Below are positions 1 through 11,795 of a DNA stretch of 64,000 nt, piece by piece. Source of the stretch: Asterochloris sp. CNOR1 (taxonomy: Eukaryota; Chlorophyta; Trebouxiophyceae; Trebouxiales; Trebouxiaceae); NCBI GenBank assembly GCA_963969365.1, contig OZ017753.1:1550001-1614000 (forward strand), read 5' to 3'. How positions within the stretch are numbered: the first letter of the stretch is position 1; the number at the start of each line of letters is the position of its first letter. The position numbers were made by a program, and so were the translations under genes. The notes beneath the pieces were generated by a model. It did not search any database and had not been told where the DNA came from. It was given only the letters and a program-made list of their open reading frames with translations.

Positions 1-524
1 CACGTACCTGTTCACCTCTTCACGCCATTGGGTTTGAGCTCGGAGGCCCAGCTGACACAAAAGGTACAGCCTGAGACCTTCTGTTCATCAGGCAGCCAGT
101 GCTGCCTGTCAAAGCATCAGCCGCACTCCTGCAGCTGTTGTCAGGCTGGCAGATTGTGCAGCCTCTGCACAACATTGTCAAACATGCTGGTTGTCTCTGC
201 ATGACCCTCTGCAGGCACAGAGAAACATGCAGGAGACCTGACGCGCTCTGCAGCCTCAGTGCTGCTCTACCAGCAAGTTCTCAAAGGTGCTCGCTGCTCT
301 TGCTTTCACTGCCTTTGTGTAGTCACCAGCGAACTGTTGTGGCTGCTGCTGCAGACAAGCCTGGGCAGCTATTCCTGAAGCTACTCCTATTACTCCAGAG
401 AGGAGGTCGCACCACAGTGAGGCCTCACACCTTGCCGTGGCAGTTGTGCTTGCGTGCCTGCATCCGTGCTTGCCCACATCACAGGCGCAGCCCGCCAGCA
501 ACTCACTTTCTGCGCTGCCTGCAG

Positions 525-2968
525 GACACTTTGGAAACATATGCAGAGTTATGGCAGCAGCTGCAGAATGGGGGCAGCGCCTCATGGCAGGACTACCTGC
601 TGGAGCAGGTGCGGAGCAGCATGACCACCATCTGGTAGCTGTGTACAGCAGTGCAGGCTGCTGCGTGCTGGCTATGCTAGGCGCTTGAGCGGTAGTTGCC
701 CAATGCTTTTGCTGCTCAGGTGCAACACGTGCCTGTGTGCTTTGCTGGCAGCTGGCTGGCATGCGTGGAGCTGGAGCAGCACCACCTCGTTGCTGTACCT
801 GTGTAGGGGGCTGTGCCATGGGACAATCCCTCAATGCATATGCTGCTGGTGCCCACCCCACCATACTGCTTATGGTGGGCCTGCCTAGTGCCTACATCCA
901 GGTGGTGTCGACCAGTTCTCCTCATGGGCAGGGATTGCCATCATTTCATCGGAGCAGTGCACCACCTGCACACTGGTGTGAGTGCAAATGGGAAGCCCTA
1001 AGCATGACGTTGCTGTCCACCTCTGCTGCTGCTGCCCTGTAGGTCCTCCGCGGGGCCAACCCCTTTGCCAAGGCAGCCTCCCGCGGCACCCTTCTGCCAC
1101 CGGGCAGCCCCATGCACAAGGCTGCCGCATATGACCTCGACGTGCTGCAGAAGCTGGCAGTGCCAGAGCCCACGCTGGTGTCCTGGATCGGGGATGTATG
1201 CGCTGACCTCCCCACGGAGTGGGCTGAGACTGGTGAGCCTGGCCCAACCTTTACTCTCTCTGCAAAGGGCTGTGCTGGAGCTATGGTCCTGTTGCTTCGT
1301 CTGGCATGAGCTGAGGCCACAGGCTTGTGCATCTGGGCTGACCAGAAGCTTGGGGGTGCAACACAGCCTGTGCCGTAATGCAGGCTGCTGCACATGCTGG
1401 CATCCGGTGGACGAGGCCAGTCCCTGCCGTCTACCGTGCAGAGCAGTGGCCCTCCCCCTTGCAAGGCCTAGCAACATGCTGACCTGGGGCACCTTGCTTG
1501 GGCTGCAGTGCAGTGCATCTAAGCAAGGTGAGTGATGTGCTGACCTGGACCCCTTGTCTGGTCTGCAGCGCAGTGCATGGGCCCCTCCCTGATGCCGCCC
1601 GCGGACGTCCTTGCCCAGCGGGACCCCCGCGCCACAGAGGCGCCAGATTTCTCTGCACAGCCGCCCCCTCCCCCAGAGTTCCTGCTTGCACCTCCCTCCC
1701 TGGAGCTGCAGCACCACTATCGCTGTCACATCGGGGGCCAGTGGAAGTGGTCCCAGGCCTTGCCCTGGTAAGCTGCAGCTTGGCTTAAGCATCTGTAGCA
1801 GGGGCGTGTTGAACGGGTGCCGGGTCGGGCGGGGGGGGGGGGGGGGGGTGTGTTGGACGCCCACTGCAAGACTGCAAGTGGTGGCGGGTGTCCCCTTCCC
1901 AGCCAGCAAGACACAATGCGTGCTGTGCCTTCTTGAACTGCCTTGGGCTTTCCAACAGCAATTTCAGTGTGCAGCCAGCAGACGGTGTCTGATTCATGCA
2001 CCCCGCTGCAGCATCTTAGAGGGTCTCCTGCAGATGGCGCTTCTCTGAGAGGCCACATGGCTGGTGATGCACACATCAGCAGCCCTTGTCCCGAGCCCAG
2101 ACACAGCTTGCAGCTCATGAGTGCAATCTGACTGGTCGATTTTCACACATAAAGCCATCTGCTTTCATGGTCTGCCGGCAACAGCTCTTGGAATGGGTGT
2201 CTGCAGCACTGCAGCCCACCTGCACCAAAAAGCAGCCACTGTGACATGCTTGGTGTGCCATGTGTGCAGGCTTGAGTACTACCACAGAGCATATGGGTTT
2301 GGTCTCACGGCTGGCACCAGCATCTTGGAGTGGTCAGGCTCCAACCTGGCTGCTGTGACCATACAGCAAGGTGAGGCATTGGGGAGTGGAGATGTCACTG
2401 CTCTGCGCTGGCACACAGGGCTTGAGAGCAGTCTACCAGCAGATGGCAAGCTGACAGCCTCAGCGCTGCCTGCAGATGCTGGCCGTGTGGAGCTCACTGG
2501 TCCTGACAGCAGCAGGCTGCAGGACACTCTGACGAAGTTTGCTGAGCAGTCTTCTTCTGTTGGCGGCGTTTGTCTGTGGGGCTCCAAAGAGGCGCCTGCT
2601 GCGCTCTCCGATGCAGTGCTGGCCGCGGGGCAAGGGCAGGGACTGAGAGTGCTGCAGCTGTCAGCACAGCAACTGTGTTCCAAGCTGACCGACATAGGGT
2701 TCTACCTGGGCAGCTACCCCCGCGTGAAGTTTGTGGTGATTGTCCAGGGGGATGACAACAGCCGTTTTCCATTGAATCAGGCGCTACAAGCAGTCAAGTC
2801 AGGTCAGCGCCTTTCCAACATGCCAGTGCCTTGAATATTTGTGCTGCTGCTTCTGCACTTTGCTGCTGCTGCTAAGTGCCGCCAAATGTGACCTGTGCCA
2901 TGAAACTTGCAGGTTCGCCATCAGCAGGATGGCCCACAAATGCTTTGATTCTACCTACTGGCGTCTAA
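525..2968 (+). CDS. DUF815/AAA-like protein, degenerate nucleotide-binding motif; 5' end unresolved
   Basis: Exons 525-608, 1043-1232, 1569-1767, 2270-2802 and 2913-2968 join in phase to 353 residues plus stop; earlier exons may lie upstream or outside the window. The segment LEYYHRAYGFGLTAGTSILE matches the conserved region that precedes the ATPase domain of DUF815 proteins. It is followed by a strand-loop VCLWGSKEAPAALSDAVL where the family has a Walker A loop (GxxGTGKS), then LRVLQLSAQQL, KFVVIVQGDD, and a last exon whose WPTNALILPTGV corresponds to the family's PxNVLIYATSNR. Known: DUF815 members are predicted P-loop ATPases. Seen here: the P-loop Gly-Lys-Ser/Thr is missing and the protein stops soon after sensor-1, so catalysis is doubtful. 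Its 3' end converges on the GST gene, with 87 bp between stops. The family assignment is by eye and moderate; the exon chain is firm. Confidence 0.5.
1831..1848. repeat. Uninterrupted run of 18 G residues inside an intron
   Basis: Positions 1831-1848 are all G, preceded by GGGC and followed by TGTG. The run lies in the intron between exons ending at 1767 and starting at 2270. It is a candidate G-quadruplex and a place where the assembled length may be wrong. Confidence 0.9.
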
Positions 2969-3055
2969 CCAAGTGGGCAGTCTACAATTGATACAGACAG
3001 GGGTTGATTTCATCCACGTGCATTGAACGTGTACTTTTGGGTCACCCTGTCAGTG

Positions 3056-6000
3056 CTACAAGTTGTCTATGAGCCAGTTGAGGTGCGCCCTCAGCTGCCT
3101 AGCAGCAGGCAGTGGCAGATCTCTTGGTACTCCTACTCTGTCCCTCAAGTATGAGGCGGCCGCGACGACAGGGCTGCCTGGCAAAGACTCTGACTCATAG
3201 TCTGCCTGCTGCAGCTTGTGCTGAGGCTTCTGCTGCTCGTCTGGCCCAATCAGCAGGGCCTGGGCCACATGTCGCAGACCTGCAGCAAAAGCAGAATGTA
3301 AAGATGCTGGAGCAGGTCACGTGCACCCTGGTGGTGTGAGGCAGACAATGCTCAGCTTGCCTGCATCAACGGCAGGGAGGTGCTCCATGCCAGGCTTGGC
3401 TGAGGGGTCAGACAGCGGCGCCATCACGGGACGGCTGCCTCTCTGCCCGCAGCCGCGCGCAGCAAACCTGACAACTGCCTCATGATTGCTCACAAGGCGT
3501 GTGGCAGCCTGCAGGCGGTCCCGCTCTGGCTGCTCACCTGGAGAAGGGACAGGCCTTGCAGGGCAGCTCACACGTGCTGATGTGCACACATGTGTTGCTC
3601 ACGTGCCAGCAGCCAGGACTGCATGCTGTGGACACAGGAGCTGGCTGAAGTCCTGCATCCCTCCATGCTGACGCTTGCACAGCACTGCCTCCCAACGCAG
3701 ATGGAGTTGTGGCCTCATGCCTTCCAGCAGGATGAGGTGGGACTGGGCGGCATGCTTCAAGAGATCATGTCTGCTGCCTTGCCAGAACTCTGAGTGCAGC
3801 TCAGGAGCAGCCTGAGCAACGGCCGTGCCAGCAGGGGCTGAATTTGTCAGATGCCATGTGTGGGGCCTCACCTGGTGAGTGCGGCTCGAGAGACGTGCTG
3901 CTCAGGTGTGGTAAGGGGAGGTGCCAGCTGTGGCCATCCGTCCCATCAATGGCAGCAGCAGCTTCTGCTGCCTGCGGGACAGAGACGCAGCCTGCAGGCA
4001 GCAGGGGCACGCTCATGTCACCTTCAGGCTGGACTTAGGCACAGCCTGCTGCAGCACACCAAGGAGGCAGCACAGCTGCGACCCTGCTGCCAGGCGCTAC
4101 CCACATGATCTGTGCCATGACAACGAGCGGCAGCCCACCTCCAAGCTGAGGTGGCAGGTCGTGGACATGTGTATAGTAATCAGACTTGATTCCAAGGAAG
4201 GCTGGCCGCTGCTCCATGGCCTCAAACCACCTGCGGCAGACAGGACTCCTTGATGGTCGACTGCAAGGGATGCTGCCACCACACAGCTTGCACCATCAGA
4301 TGCGTCGGCCAGACCAATGCAGCTCAGGGTTATGGCCAGACATGCAACGCCGGCCAGAGCTTTATGAGCATGCAGATGCATGCATGAAAGACTGCTGATG
4401 TTCAGTTGGGGCACACAGAGGGAAGGCAGCAGGTGTGCACAGCAAAATCTGCGGCAGCGCTTCTCTGGGTGGGACGCGGGGAGGGGTTGGCATGCTGTTG
4501 CTGCAGACCTCAAGGCATCCATATACAGCAGGCACATGCAGAGGTGATGGCTCAAGGGCCTCTCCCGGTCTTAGGTGAGATCACTGAATGCTGCTGCAAA
4601 CCACCCATCCATCTGCCCCCCAGCCACACTAGCACATAGCACACACTTGGCACACAGTTGCTGCAATAATTCAGTCAACATGGGGCGACACTGGGGCTAC
4701 TGGTGCATGCACAGCTCATTTGTCAATGAGGGGAAACTGGCCTGCGAACCCCAAGGCGCCTTTCCATGCACATGCACATGCGCATCATGTAATGCCTGCA
4801 ATGCTCACTGCTCAACATGCGGAAAGTCGGGCTGCTGCCTGGGCATATGGGCACTGGTGCAGTGCTCACCGGTCGACGTGGGGGAACTGGCCGCTGCCAC
4901 GGACCTTAAGGCCCTTATAGTACAGAATGGAGGCAGCAATGCGCTCCAGGAAGGGGGCAAACACCAGGTCAGGCATGGAGATGTCAGCCCCCATGAAGAA
5001 GGGGCTCCCATGGGCTGCCAGCTGGGCGTCCACCTCACCCATGACTGCCTGGAAGCTGGCTGCGCCCTGCTTGTGGTTCCTGCAGGGCCAGCACCGTTGA
5101 GGGTCAGAGTTGTTTGCAAGAAGGCTACCCAATGACAGAAGGTGGCCACCTGGAGGTTGATCGAACCCTGTGAGTATTGCCAATAGATGGGAGAGATGTG
5201 ACCAGGCCTGAGCCGAGGGAAGATGGGCGTCCACCTCCCCCAACACTGCGCATGTGGTACATGCAGTTTGGGAGTGGGGCGTAAGCACATAATTGGAGTG
5301 GCTCTGCCCCATCTGGGGCTTAGCAGGTGACAGCCGAGACAAGTTGTCTGGCAACCTCCCCGATGGTTGCCTTGAAAGTGGCTGCCTTGTCCATGTCATG
5401 TTGAGATAGCAAAGCGTTGGCAGGGGGCGTGACTTCAGCCTGCAGCCCTCCCACAACAGCTGGCGGCCCATCAAGTGCACTGGCGCCCAGTCAAGTGCTC
5501 TGTAATTATAAGCAATAAGAGCGTGCAGCAGAAGCACCCAATGTGCCTGGTACAGCCACAGCAGCCCGGCCCTAAGCAACTGGCACTCCTGAGCCAGCCA
5601 GCCAATTGGCCATGCAAGGTCGACATCAAGTTATCAGTGTCAGCAACGGTGCAGTCCACTCACCAGGCCTGGCACAGCCACTGCAGCCACGCCCCAAACA
5701 GGCGGCGCTCGAGGGCCAGCAGCTGGCGGGCGCGCCTGTCCTCTGGGCTGCCCTCAGGCCAGGGCATCATGGGGCGCTGGGGGAAGGCAGCCTCCAGCTT
5801 GTCCATGATGGCAGCAGACTCTGTGGTGAGCTTGCCGTCCATCTCCAGGACAGGCAGCAGGCCAGAGGGCACCTGCAGGCAGATGTTTTGGTGGTCTGGA
5901 TGAACTGAGAGGCAGCTTTTGCTATTCATTTCTACATCAAGCAACAGGCGGGAGGGTACCTGCAGGCAGGTGCTGCAGCTCTCAGATGACGAGTGAGAGG

Positions 6001-7133
6001 CACAGACAGCAGCCAGACCAGGCAAGAGGTGGCCGCAGGTGTCTAGGACGGGGACGAGATGAGGGCAGAGGACACCTGCAAGGGAGCTGTGTCATCAAAG
6101 CCTAACACGCAATGTGCACATGCTGTGTGACCGGGTGGCCGGCAGGGATGGCTGGCCATGGGACAGCAGCAGGCAGGAGCCCTGCTGCAGGTGAGGTGAG
6201 AAAGGAGCAAGCAGTCAAGATTCAAGCATCCTGAAATTGCTAAGGGCGTCTGGCAGCTTCTGGACGACATCAGCAGGGAGATCAAATAGTAGTTGCCCAC
6301 CAGCAATGCAATGTCAGGGCGGACCCCAGTGTTCACTCGGTGGACCCCAGTGTTCACTCGGTGCTGCACCCGGGCAGGCCGCACCTTTGCAGTGAACTCC
6401 CTGGGCTTATCACCATAGCAACGCATGTTGATCTTCTCTATTGTATAGGGGATCTGCTTCTCCTCCAGCTGCAGGAACACCTTGTGACCTGCATCCACGC
6501 AGAGCTGGCAGCGGTGTCAGCGATCCATGGTGGACTGTGCCACCAGCAGCAGCATCAAGAGGCAGCTCTCAGGAACGGCAGGCAAAGGGCGGGGGCCAGG
6601 CAGCAGGGGAAGCCACAAACACTGCATGACTTACAGTACGGGCACCAGGCGGCGGAGTCCCTGCAGCAGGCGGCAGGCATGGTATGTGAGGTGTCAGCAG
6701 GCATGGCATCTGCACACCACTGGAGTGCAGTTAGCAGTCAGTGGGGCATCATTGCAACACATATTCCTGTGCAGCACTGGCTGCACTGCATCACACACAT
6801 GCGGCCTGCACCTGTACAGCTTGATCTTTGGCTCTCCCGGCTGTCCAAATGTGCGCTTCAATGACGACACATTTGGAGGACCCTGCAGAAATAGCATGTC
6901 TGTTTGTTGCCAAGGCCACAGTGCGAGGGCCTCAGATGCAGAGCTTGCAGCCTTGCAACACAGCTGCTTGGACTCACTGTGACTGGATCTGGAGGGCTCC
7001 AGCCCAGCTGCTTCTGCTGCTGCTGGACCATGTGCTCCAGCTCAGCCCAGGAGGGGGCAGTGTCCAGGAATGCTGCAGCCTCCCTGCTTGCTGTTGCTGT
7101 GCTACCTGAGGCCTGCAGTGAAGGCAAGGTCAT
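3056..7133 (-). CDS. Glutathione S-transferase family protein with CPYC active site and C-terminal extension
   Basis: Ten exons, 5' to 3': 7133-6978, 6882-6812, 6660-6635, 6488-6385, 5872-5664, 5079-4870, 4230-4139, 3991-3872, 3537-3361, 3279-3056; 462 residues. A thioredoxin-fold N-terminal domain (about residues 70-150) contains YRDSAAWCPYCHKVFLQLEE. The CPYC motif is assembled across a 26-nt microexon. PSGLLPVLEMDGKLTTESA is the glutathione-binding cis-Pro and Glu-Ser region. The all-helical C-terminal domain follows (MPDLVFAPFLERIAASILYY), then a further ~150 residues (KSDYYTHVHDLPPQLGG, NHEAVVRFAARG) ending LNWLIDNL. Plant and algal GST-like proteins with this extension are usually plastidic; the first exon (MTLPSLQAS...) could be a short targeting peptide but that is inference. 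A CPYC site suggests thiol-transferase or deglutathionylation chemistry rather than classical conjugation. The intron after 3361 starts with GC. Introns 4 and 5 hold decayed exon copies. Confidence 0.85.
5229..5400 (-). repeat. Two decayed copies of GST exon 6 inside intron 5
   Basis: On the minus strand, 5336-5400 reads DMDKAATFKATIGEVARQLV and 5229-5285 reads AVLGEVDAHLPSAQA. Functional exon 6 (5079-4870) reads QGAASFQAVMGEVDAQLAAH. Both copies sit between exons 5 and 6 in the same order and orientation, and run into stop codons. A third copy, of exon 5, starts at 5959 (VPSRLLLDVEMNSKS against VPSGLLPVLEMDGKL), 87 bp before the real exon start at 5872, and also follows a ctgcag acceptor. 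Confidence 0.8.
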
Positions 7134-7528
7134 GCTGTGTTCTCCCTAAATGAGGTGGCAGCAGGAGGTGTCCCTGCACTATGTGGCAATGCAAGATACT
7201 TACCTGGCCCAGTGCTTTCTTCAGGCCCTGCATCATGGTGTCCTGGAGACCTGCAGCCTGCACCGTCACCCGGCGATGCTGTGCATTGTTTGGCTGCCTC
7301 TTGTGGGAAAAGCTCCTGTTCAGGCTTTGGGGGCACACTTTGGGGAGCAGATGGAAGAGGACCTGCTGCTGATGCCCAGTGATGTACATGAGAGTGCTCT
7401 GTGTCAAGTGTGGCACCTCCTTTCCTTCTATGTTTATTAAACCCTATCTGCTCATCTGACAGTTGCACAGATCACAGCGGCTTGGGCACTGCCCTGTAGC
7501 AATTGAACCGCGTGCGATTGGCCAACAG

Positions 7529-9267
7529 ATGGTAGCTGCTCAAGCCCAGCTGTCCCAGGACGACATCCATGTTCTGGGAGCCAAGCTCCTGTCCCCAAGC
7601 ACCACTCTGGCACAGAAATACAGGGTGCTTTTTGCCCTGCGTAACAGCTCTTGCAGGACATCACACGAGGCAATGCTGCTGGGTGAGCCCGCAGAGCACC
7701 GTGCTTCCCTGTACGCGCTGGCCCAAGGTCAATGGCTGATTGCATCTGCCCTTTGTAGCACTTCAGGACACATCAGCCCTGTTCAGACATGAGGTGGCCT
7801 ACTGCCTAGGACAGAGGCAGGATGCAGCGGCAACGGCGGCTCTGAAGGCACTCCTGGATGACAGCAAAGAGCATGGCATGTGAGTCTGCACACTACTGGC
7901 ACCATGCAGCCAATGCTGCGCAGCCATCACTTGCCGTCTGTCAGAGTTGCCAAGCCTGAGACTCAGCTGCACTCTGCAGGGTGAGACATGAGGCTGGTGA
8001 AGCCCTGGGAGCAATTGGCACAACAGAGTGCCTGGAGCAGCTCAAGCTGCACATCGATGACCCCTGCTTGGAGGTGAGATACAGGTCTGTTCTTCTCTGG
8101 ACCAGCACGCCATCAGGCCGCCCACATGCAGCTGTGACAACAACTGCCCGACAGTCTCTTTGCAAACAGCTCCTGGATGAAGGCAGAGACCCCATTGCCA
8201 CATTGGGCATGTCTCTGCTGGCCTGCAGGTCGCACAGACCTGCCAGCTGGCTCTGCAGCGCATCCAGCACTTCGCAGCGGAGCAGGACACCAGCCAGCAG
8301 CTTAGTGAGTCCTGCTACTTATCTGTGGATCCCACCCCAGCAGCCGCAGCCAGCACCCCTCTGCAGGAGCTGGAGGCCACATTGGTGGATGATCAGGGCA
8401 GGATCTTCGACAGGTGGGGGCCTGCATCTGGCTGAACTCTGTATCATTGGTTGCAAGCCCTTTGTGGACGGACATGTGCTTCAATCTGCTGTGCTCAGCC
8501 TGAACAGCACCTGTGTCACTTGCATCTGCAACTGCTCATGCAGAGACAAATTGAACCTTGCTGTTGCCCCATGGCTGCATTTACTTTGTATTGTGCTGCA
8601 TGTAATGATTGGCAGCCTGCTTCTTGCTGCAGGTATTGCGCCATGTTTGCCCTGCGCAACAGGGGCGGGACAGCCGCGGTGCAAGCCCTGACCAAGGCCT
8701 TTGCGGCAGACAGTGCTCTGCTGAAGCATGAGCTGGCTTATGTTCTGGGGCAGATGCAGGACGCACAGGCTGTGGAGGCCCTCAAGTGAGCTCTTGGCTC
8801 AGACAGTATTGTGTCAATCTCTGCTGGGTCTCAGCAAAAGGCAAGGACACAGCTGATCTCACCTCTGTAGCTTTCAAGTATGTAGCATTCGGGGGCCACT
8901 TTTGCTTACTGCTGGCTGGCACTGAGACACCAGCTTGTGGCCTGCTGACATGCAGGCAGGTGCTCCAGGACCCCAGCGAGCATGCCATGGTCAGGCATGA
9001 GGCTGCTGAGGCGCTGGGCAGCATTGCTGCGCCAGAATGCCTGCAACTGCTGCAAAAATACTGCCGAGATGCTGACCAGATTGTAGCAGAAAGCTGTGAG
9101 GTGAGTGTAAGATGCAAGTTCGTCGCCTCAGCAGCGGCTGTGTTGTCGCGCCGGCATTTGATAGCATGTCTGGCTGACTTGCAGTTCAATGCCTGATGCA
9201 GGTAGCACTAGATATGTTGGCGTACGAGACATCAGGAGAGTTTCAGTATGTTGACACAAATTCCTGA
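7529..9267 (+). CDS. DOHH: Deoxyhypusine hydroxylase (HEAT-repeat di-iron enzyme)
   Basis: Exons 7529-7682, 7759-7879, 7980-8073, 8229-8413, 8633-8785, 8956-9100, 9202-9267 give 305 residues, the family's normal size. The enzyme hydroxylates deoxyhypusine in eIF5A to hypusine, in the cytosol. The two halves each carry HEAT-like repeats with the four His-Glu metal-binding motifs: [34 protein letters not shown] and [12 protein letters not shown]. The start ATG was chosen because it gives [17 protein letters not shown], leading directly into the first repeat ([10 protein letters not shown]). The C-terminus is EFQYVDTNS. All splice junctions are GT-AG. The stop lies 62 bp from the stop of the oppositely oriented C53 gene. 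The 396 bp upstream, to the GST start, is the shared divergent promoter. Confidence 0.93.
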
Positions 9268-9329
9268 GACATTCTGCAGGGCACACCAGGATCAAGGGGA
9301 TGCGCAGCATTCCTTGACCCTGCTGGCTG

Positions 9330-11780
9330 TCATTGACTTGATTTCCAATTTAATTCTTTGAAGTCTATAGACGTTCCAGTGATGTTGATCTTCCGGCCAT
9401 GGAACAGCTCTGAGATTGCCCGCTCCATAGTCTGCCTCAAGGCAAGGGTCTGCTTGATGTGGGTCATGAGCTTGATGCTATTGCCATGAAGCTCATGCTG
9501 GCAGTCCCCTGACTTTTTGAGCGCCTCCCTTGCAACCCTGCGAGACAACATTGTGTGAGAGAGGATACCTGGGCAAGGTGAATGCTGGCCGGCTGTTTGC
9601 TGTGACCTGGCACTCTATACTGTCTCGCGTGCCTCCAGGGCAAGGGTCACCTTTGGAACTGAATCTCGTGGACACCCTTCTGCTCAAGGTGCTGCAGTAG
9701 CCGCCTCACAAATTGTTTAGAGTCATTGATCAGCAGCAGCTGCTTTGCTCTGTCAGAGGTCATGGTCTGAAGGGCTGCTTGCAGCTGGCCGAGCATGCCC
9801 TTGATAGCAGGGAGCCCAACCTCCTGGAGGCTGCCAGGGGCAGACGTCATAAGTGTCTCACTGCTGCCTGCAGCACCAGCTTTGAGGTTTCAAATGATTG
9901 TGCTGCCGGCAAATTGGCCAGCACTGACCGATGGAACTTGGAGTCACTCAACGACAGAAGCTCTGCATTGAGAGCAATCCATGCTTACCAGCCTTCACCT
10001 CAGCCTGACGCTGACTGAGAAAGGCCTCTAGCTCAAAGAGATCATCCAGCAGCAGCACTCTGTGCTGCGTGTCCTTCATGCAAAGGAGTCAGAGATTCAG
10101 CGAAGCATGCATGAGCAGCATGTACAAGCTTTGAGGCTGACGGTGAGGCCTGGATCCCAGTCATAGTTTCACCTGCACCAAGCGCTGCACAGCAGCAGGT
10201 TGATTCCCGCATGCCGCAGCAGCTGGCTCCTGGGCACTTTCAGCGCTGCCATCATCCCCTTGCGGCTGCTGCTCTGCTATGCCAGCATCCCTACCAGTGC
10301 CCTTAGCAGAGTCTCTGGGCACTGCTCCATCGGAGTCAGCTGATGCCACATCATTGTCGCAGCTGATGCCCTGAGTCTCAAGTGGCTGACTGGTCGCAGT
10401 GTCCTGGCCTGCCTTGTTAGCACCAGAGCTCCATCTGATGTCGGCGGCTGCTGAGGCGTCTGCTGAGGGGTCTGCGCAAGCACTGCTGGCTGTGTCAGCT
10501 TCCAGAGCAGCTGCTGCGCGGGCAAGACAGGCCAGTGGCTCAGTCCTGCCCCGCAGCACTTCAGCCAGCGTGGGCAGCAGCTCGGAATGCTTGGACTGGT
10601 TGCCTGCGCCATTAGCGCTCTGCTCTCCAGGATGGGCACAAGCGGTGAAGGCAGCGTAGTACTGTGCAGCCTGGGCCACCTGAGGGTGCTGCAGCTGTGC
10701 CAAGGCGTCTGCGAATATGTGCGGCAGGGCCTGGCGCAGCTGCAGCACGCCTTCCTGGATGCTGGGCCCCTCCAGGCCCAGGCTGGCGCACTCCTGCACT
10801 CAGACATGCGCGTCAGCAAACAGCAGTGCACCATTGCGCCAGGCAGCCTCACATGCAAGGTGCTGCCAGGGGACCATTTTGACAGCTCACTCAAATCCCC
10901 ACGAGGTAGCCATGCAACCAGCCCAATGCGTCCTGCCGGCATGCCGACAGGATACATGGTGAGCAGAGACCCTGCCCGGTACACACCTGCTTGTACTCCC
11001 TGGCAGCCGACGCGGCACTCTTGAGCAGGTCCACGTGGCGCCGCTCCAGGTCAGTGACCTGCTGCTGCAGCTGGGCAGACTGCTTCCTGAGGTAGGGTAT
11101 CTCGTCGTCCACAGCTCTGATCAGGGATTGCCCCGCCTCCCCCAGCCACACATCTGCAGTTACAAGCAGGCCAGGTGTCTCGGTGAATAGTCCAGACGGC
11201 TTTTTGTGTTGCTGACATCTGAGAGCCAGCTACAAGCCACAGCTCGTGGGCTGCTGTTGATGACCTTTTGGGGCACAGCAGAAACATAGCACATGGACAT
11301 GTTCTGGATGAGCTCACTCCTGGCCTGGTAGGCTTTCACTATCTTGTCCCATAGGCCTGCTGTGCCCTTCAGCCCTCCAAGGAGTGACTTGTTTGCCGTC
11401 TCAGCCAAGGTGTCCCTGATGTGCTTGGCAGCAGCATAGTCAGTGGCCTTGCCCTCTTCAGGCTGCAGGCTTGCTGGCAGGCTGCCCAGCTCAGCTATTA
11501 CGCGAGCCTGAATGGCCTGAAGGATCTTGCGCCAGGCACTGGAGAGCTGCTTGTGGTCCACCTGCATTGTGGTCGCCTGGTTGAGCAATCTGCAGATGGT
11601 CCGTTGATCAAATGAAGATGGTTAACACTGCAGACCACTCACCAGCCATTCTGCAAGTTTCTTATAGTCGACATCAAGGGGCTCTTCACCGTCACTACTG
11701 GAAATGCCAAACCCACTGCCGATCAGCCTTGCTGCCATGCTTTTAGAAACACTCAGCGTGCTATTTAGGTCTTGAACCAT
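9330..11780 (-). CDS. C53 / CDK5RAP3 homologue (UFMylation and ER-phagy receptor)
   Basis: Eight exons, 5' to 3': 11780-11643, 11561-11318, 11153-10987, 10793-10173, 10073-9989, 9962-9929, 9863-9651, 9537-9330; 569 residues. Hallmarks: N-terminal LDVDYKKLAEWLVDHKQLSS (the family's domain start), NVWLGEAGQSLI and DDEIPYLRKQSAQLQQQV coiled coil, LLLDDLFELEAFLSQRQAE, and the conserved tail FHGRKINITGTSID. In plants and animals C53 works with UFL1 and DDRGK1 at the ER and binds both UFM1 and ATG8 through shuffled ATG8-interacting motifs (IDWG type) in a central disordered loop. Here that loop (about residues 270-390) is acidic and Ala/Ser-rich, but the only tryptophan motif I see is DIRW near residue 303. 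The exon at 10073 uses an AAG acceptor. The gene is divergent from the ABC transporter, with the two starts nearly abutting. Confidence 0.88.
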
Positions 11781-11795
11781 CACGACCTCTCCCCC

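Noticed and set aside
998-1909. 303-codon minus-strand frame
   Set aside because: It is antisense to conserved DUF815-like exons; GC-rich codon bias leaves the opposite strand open.
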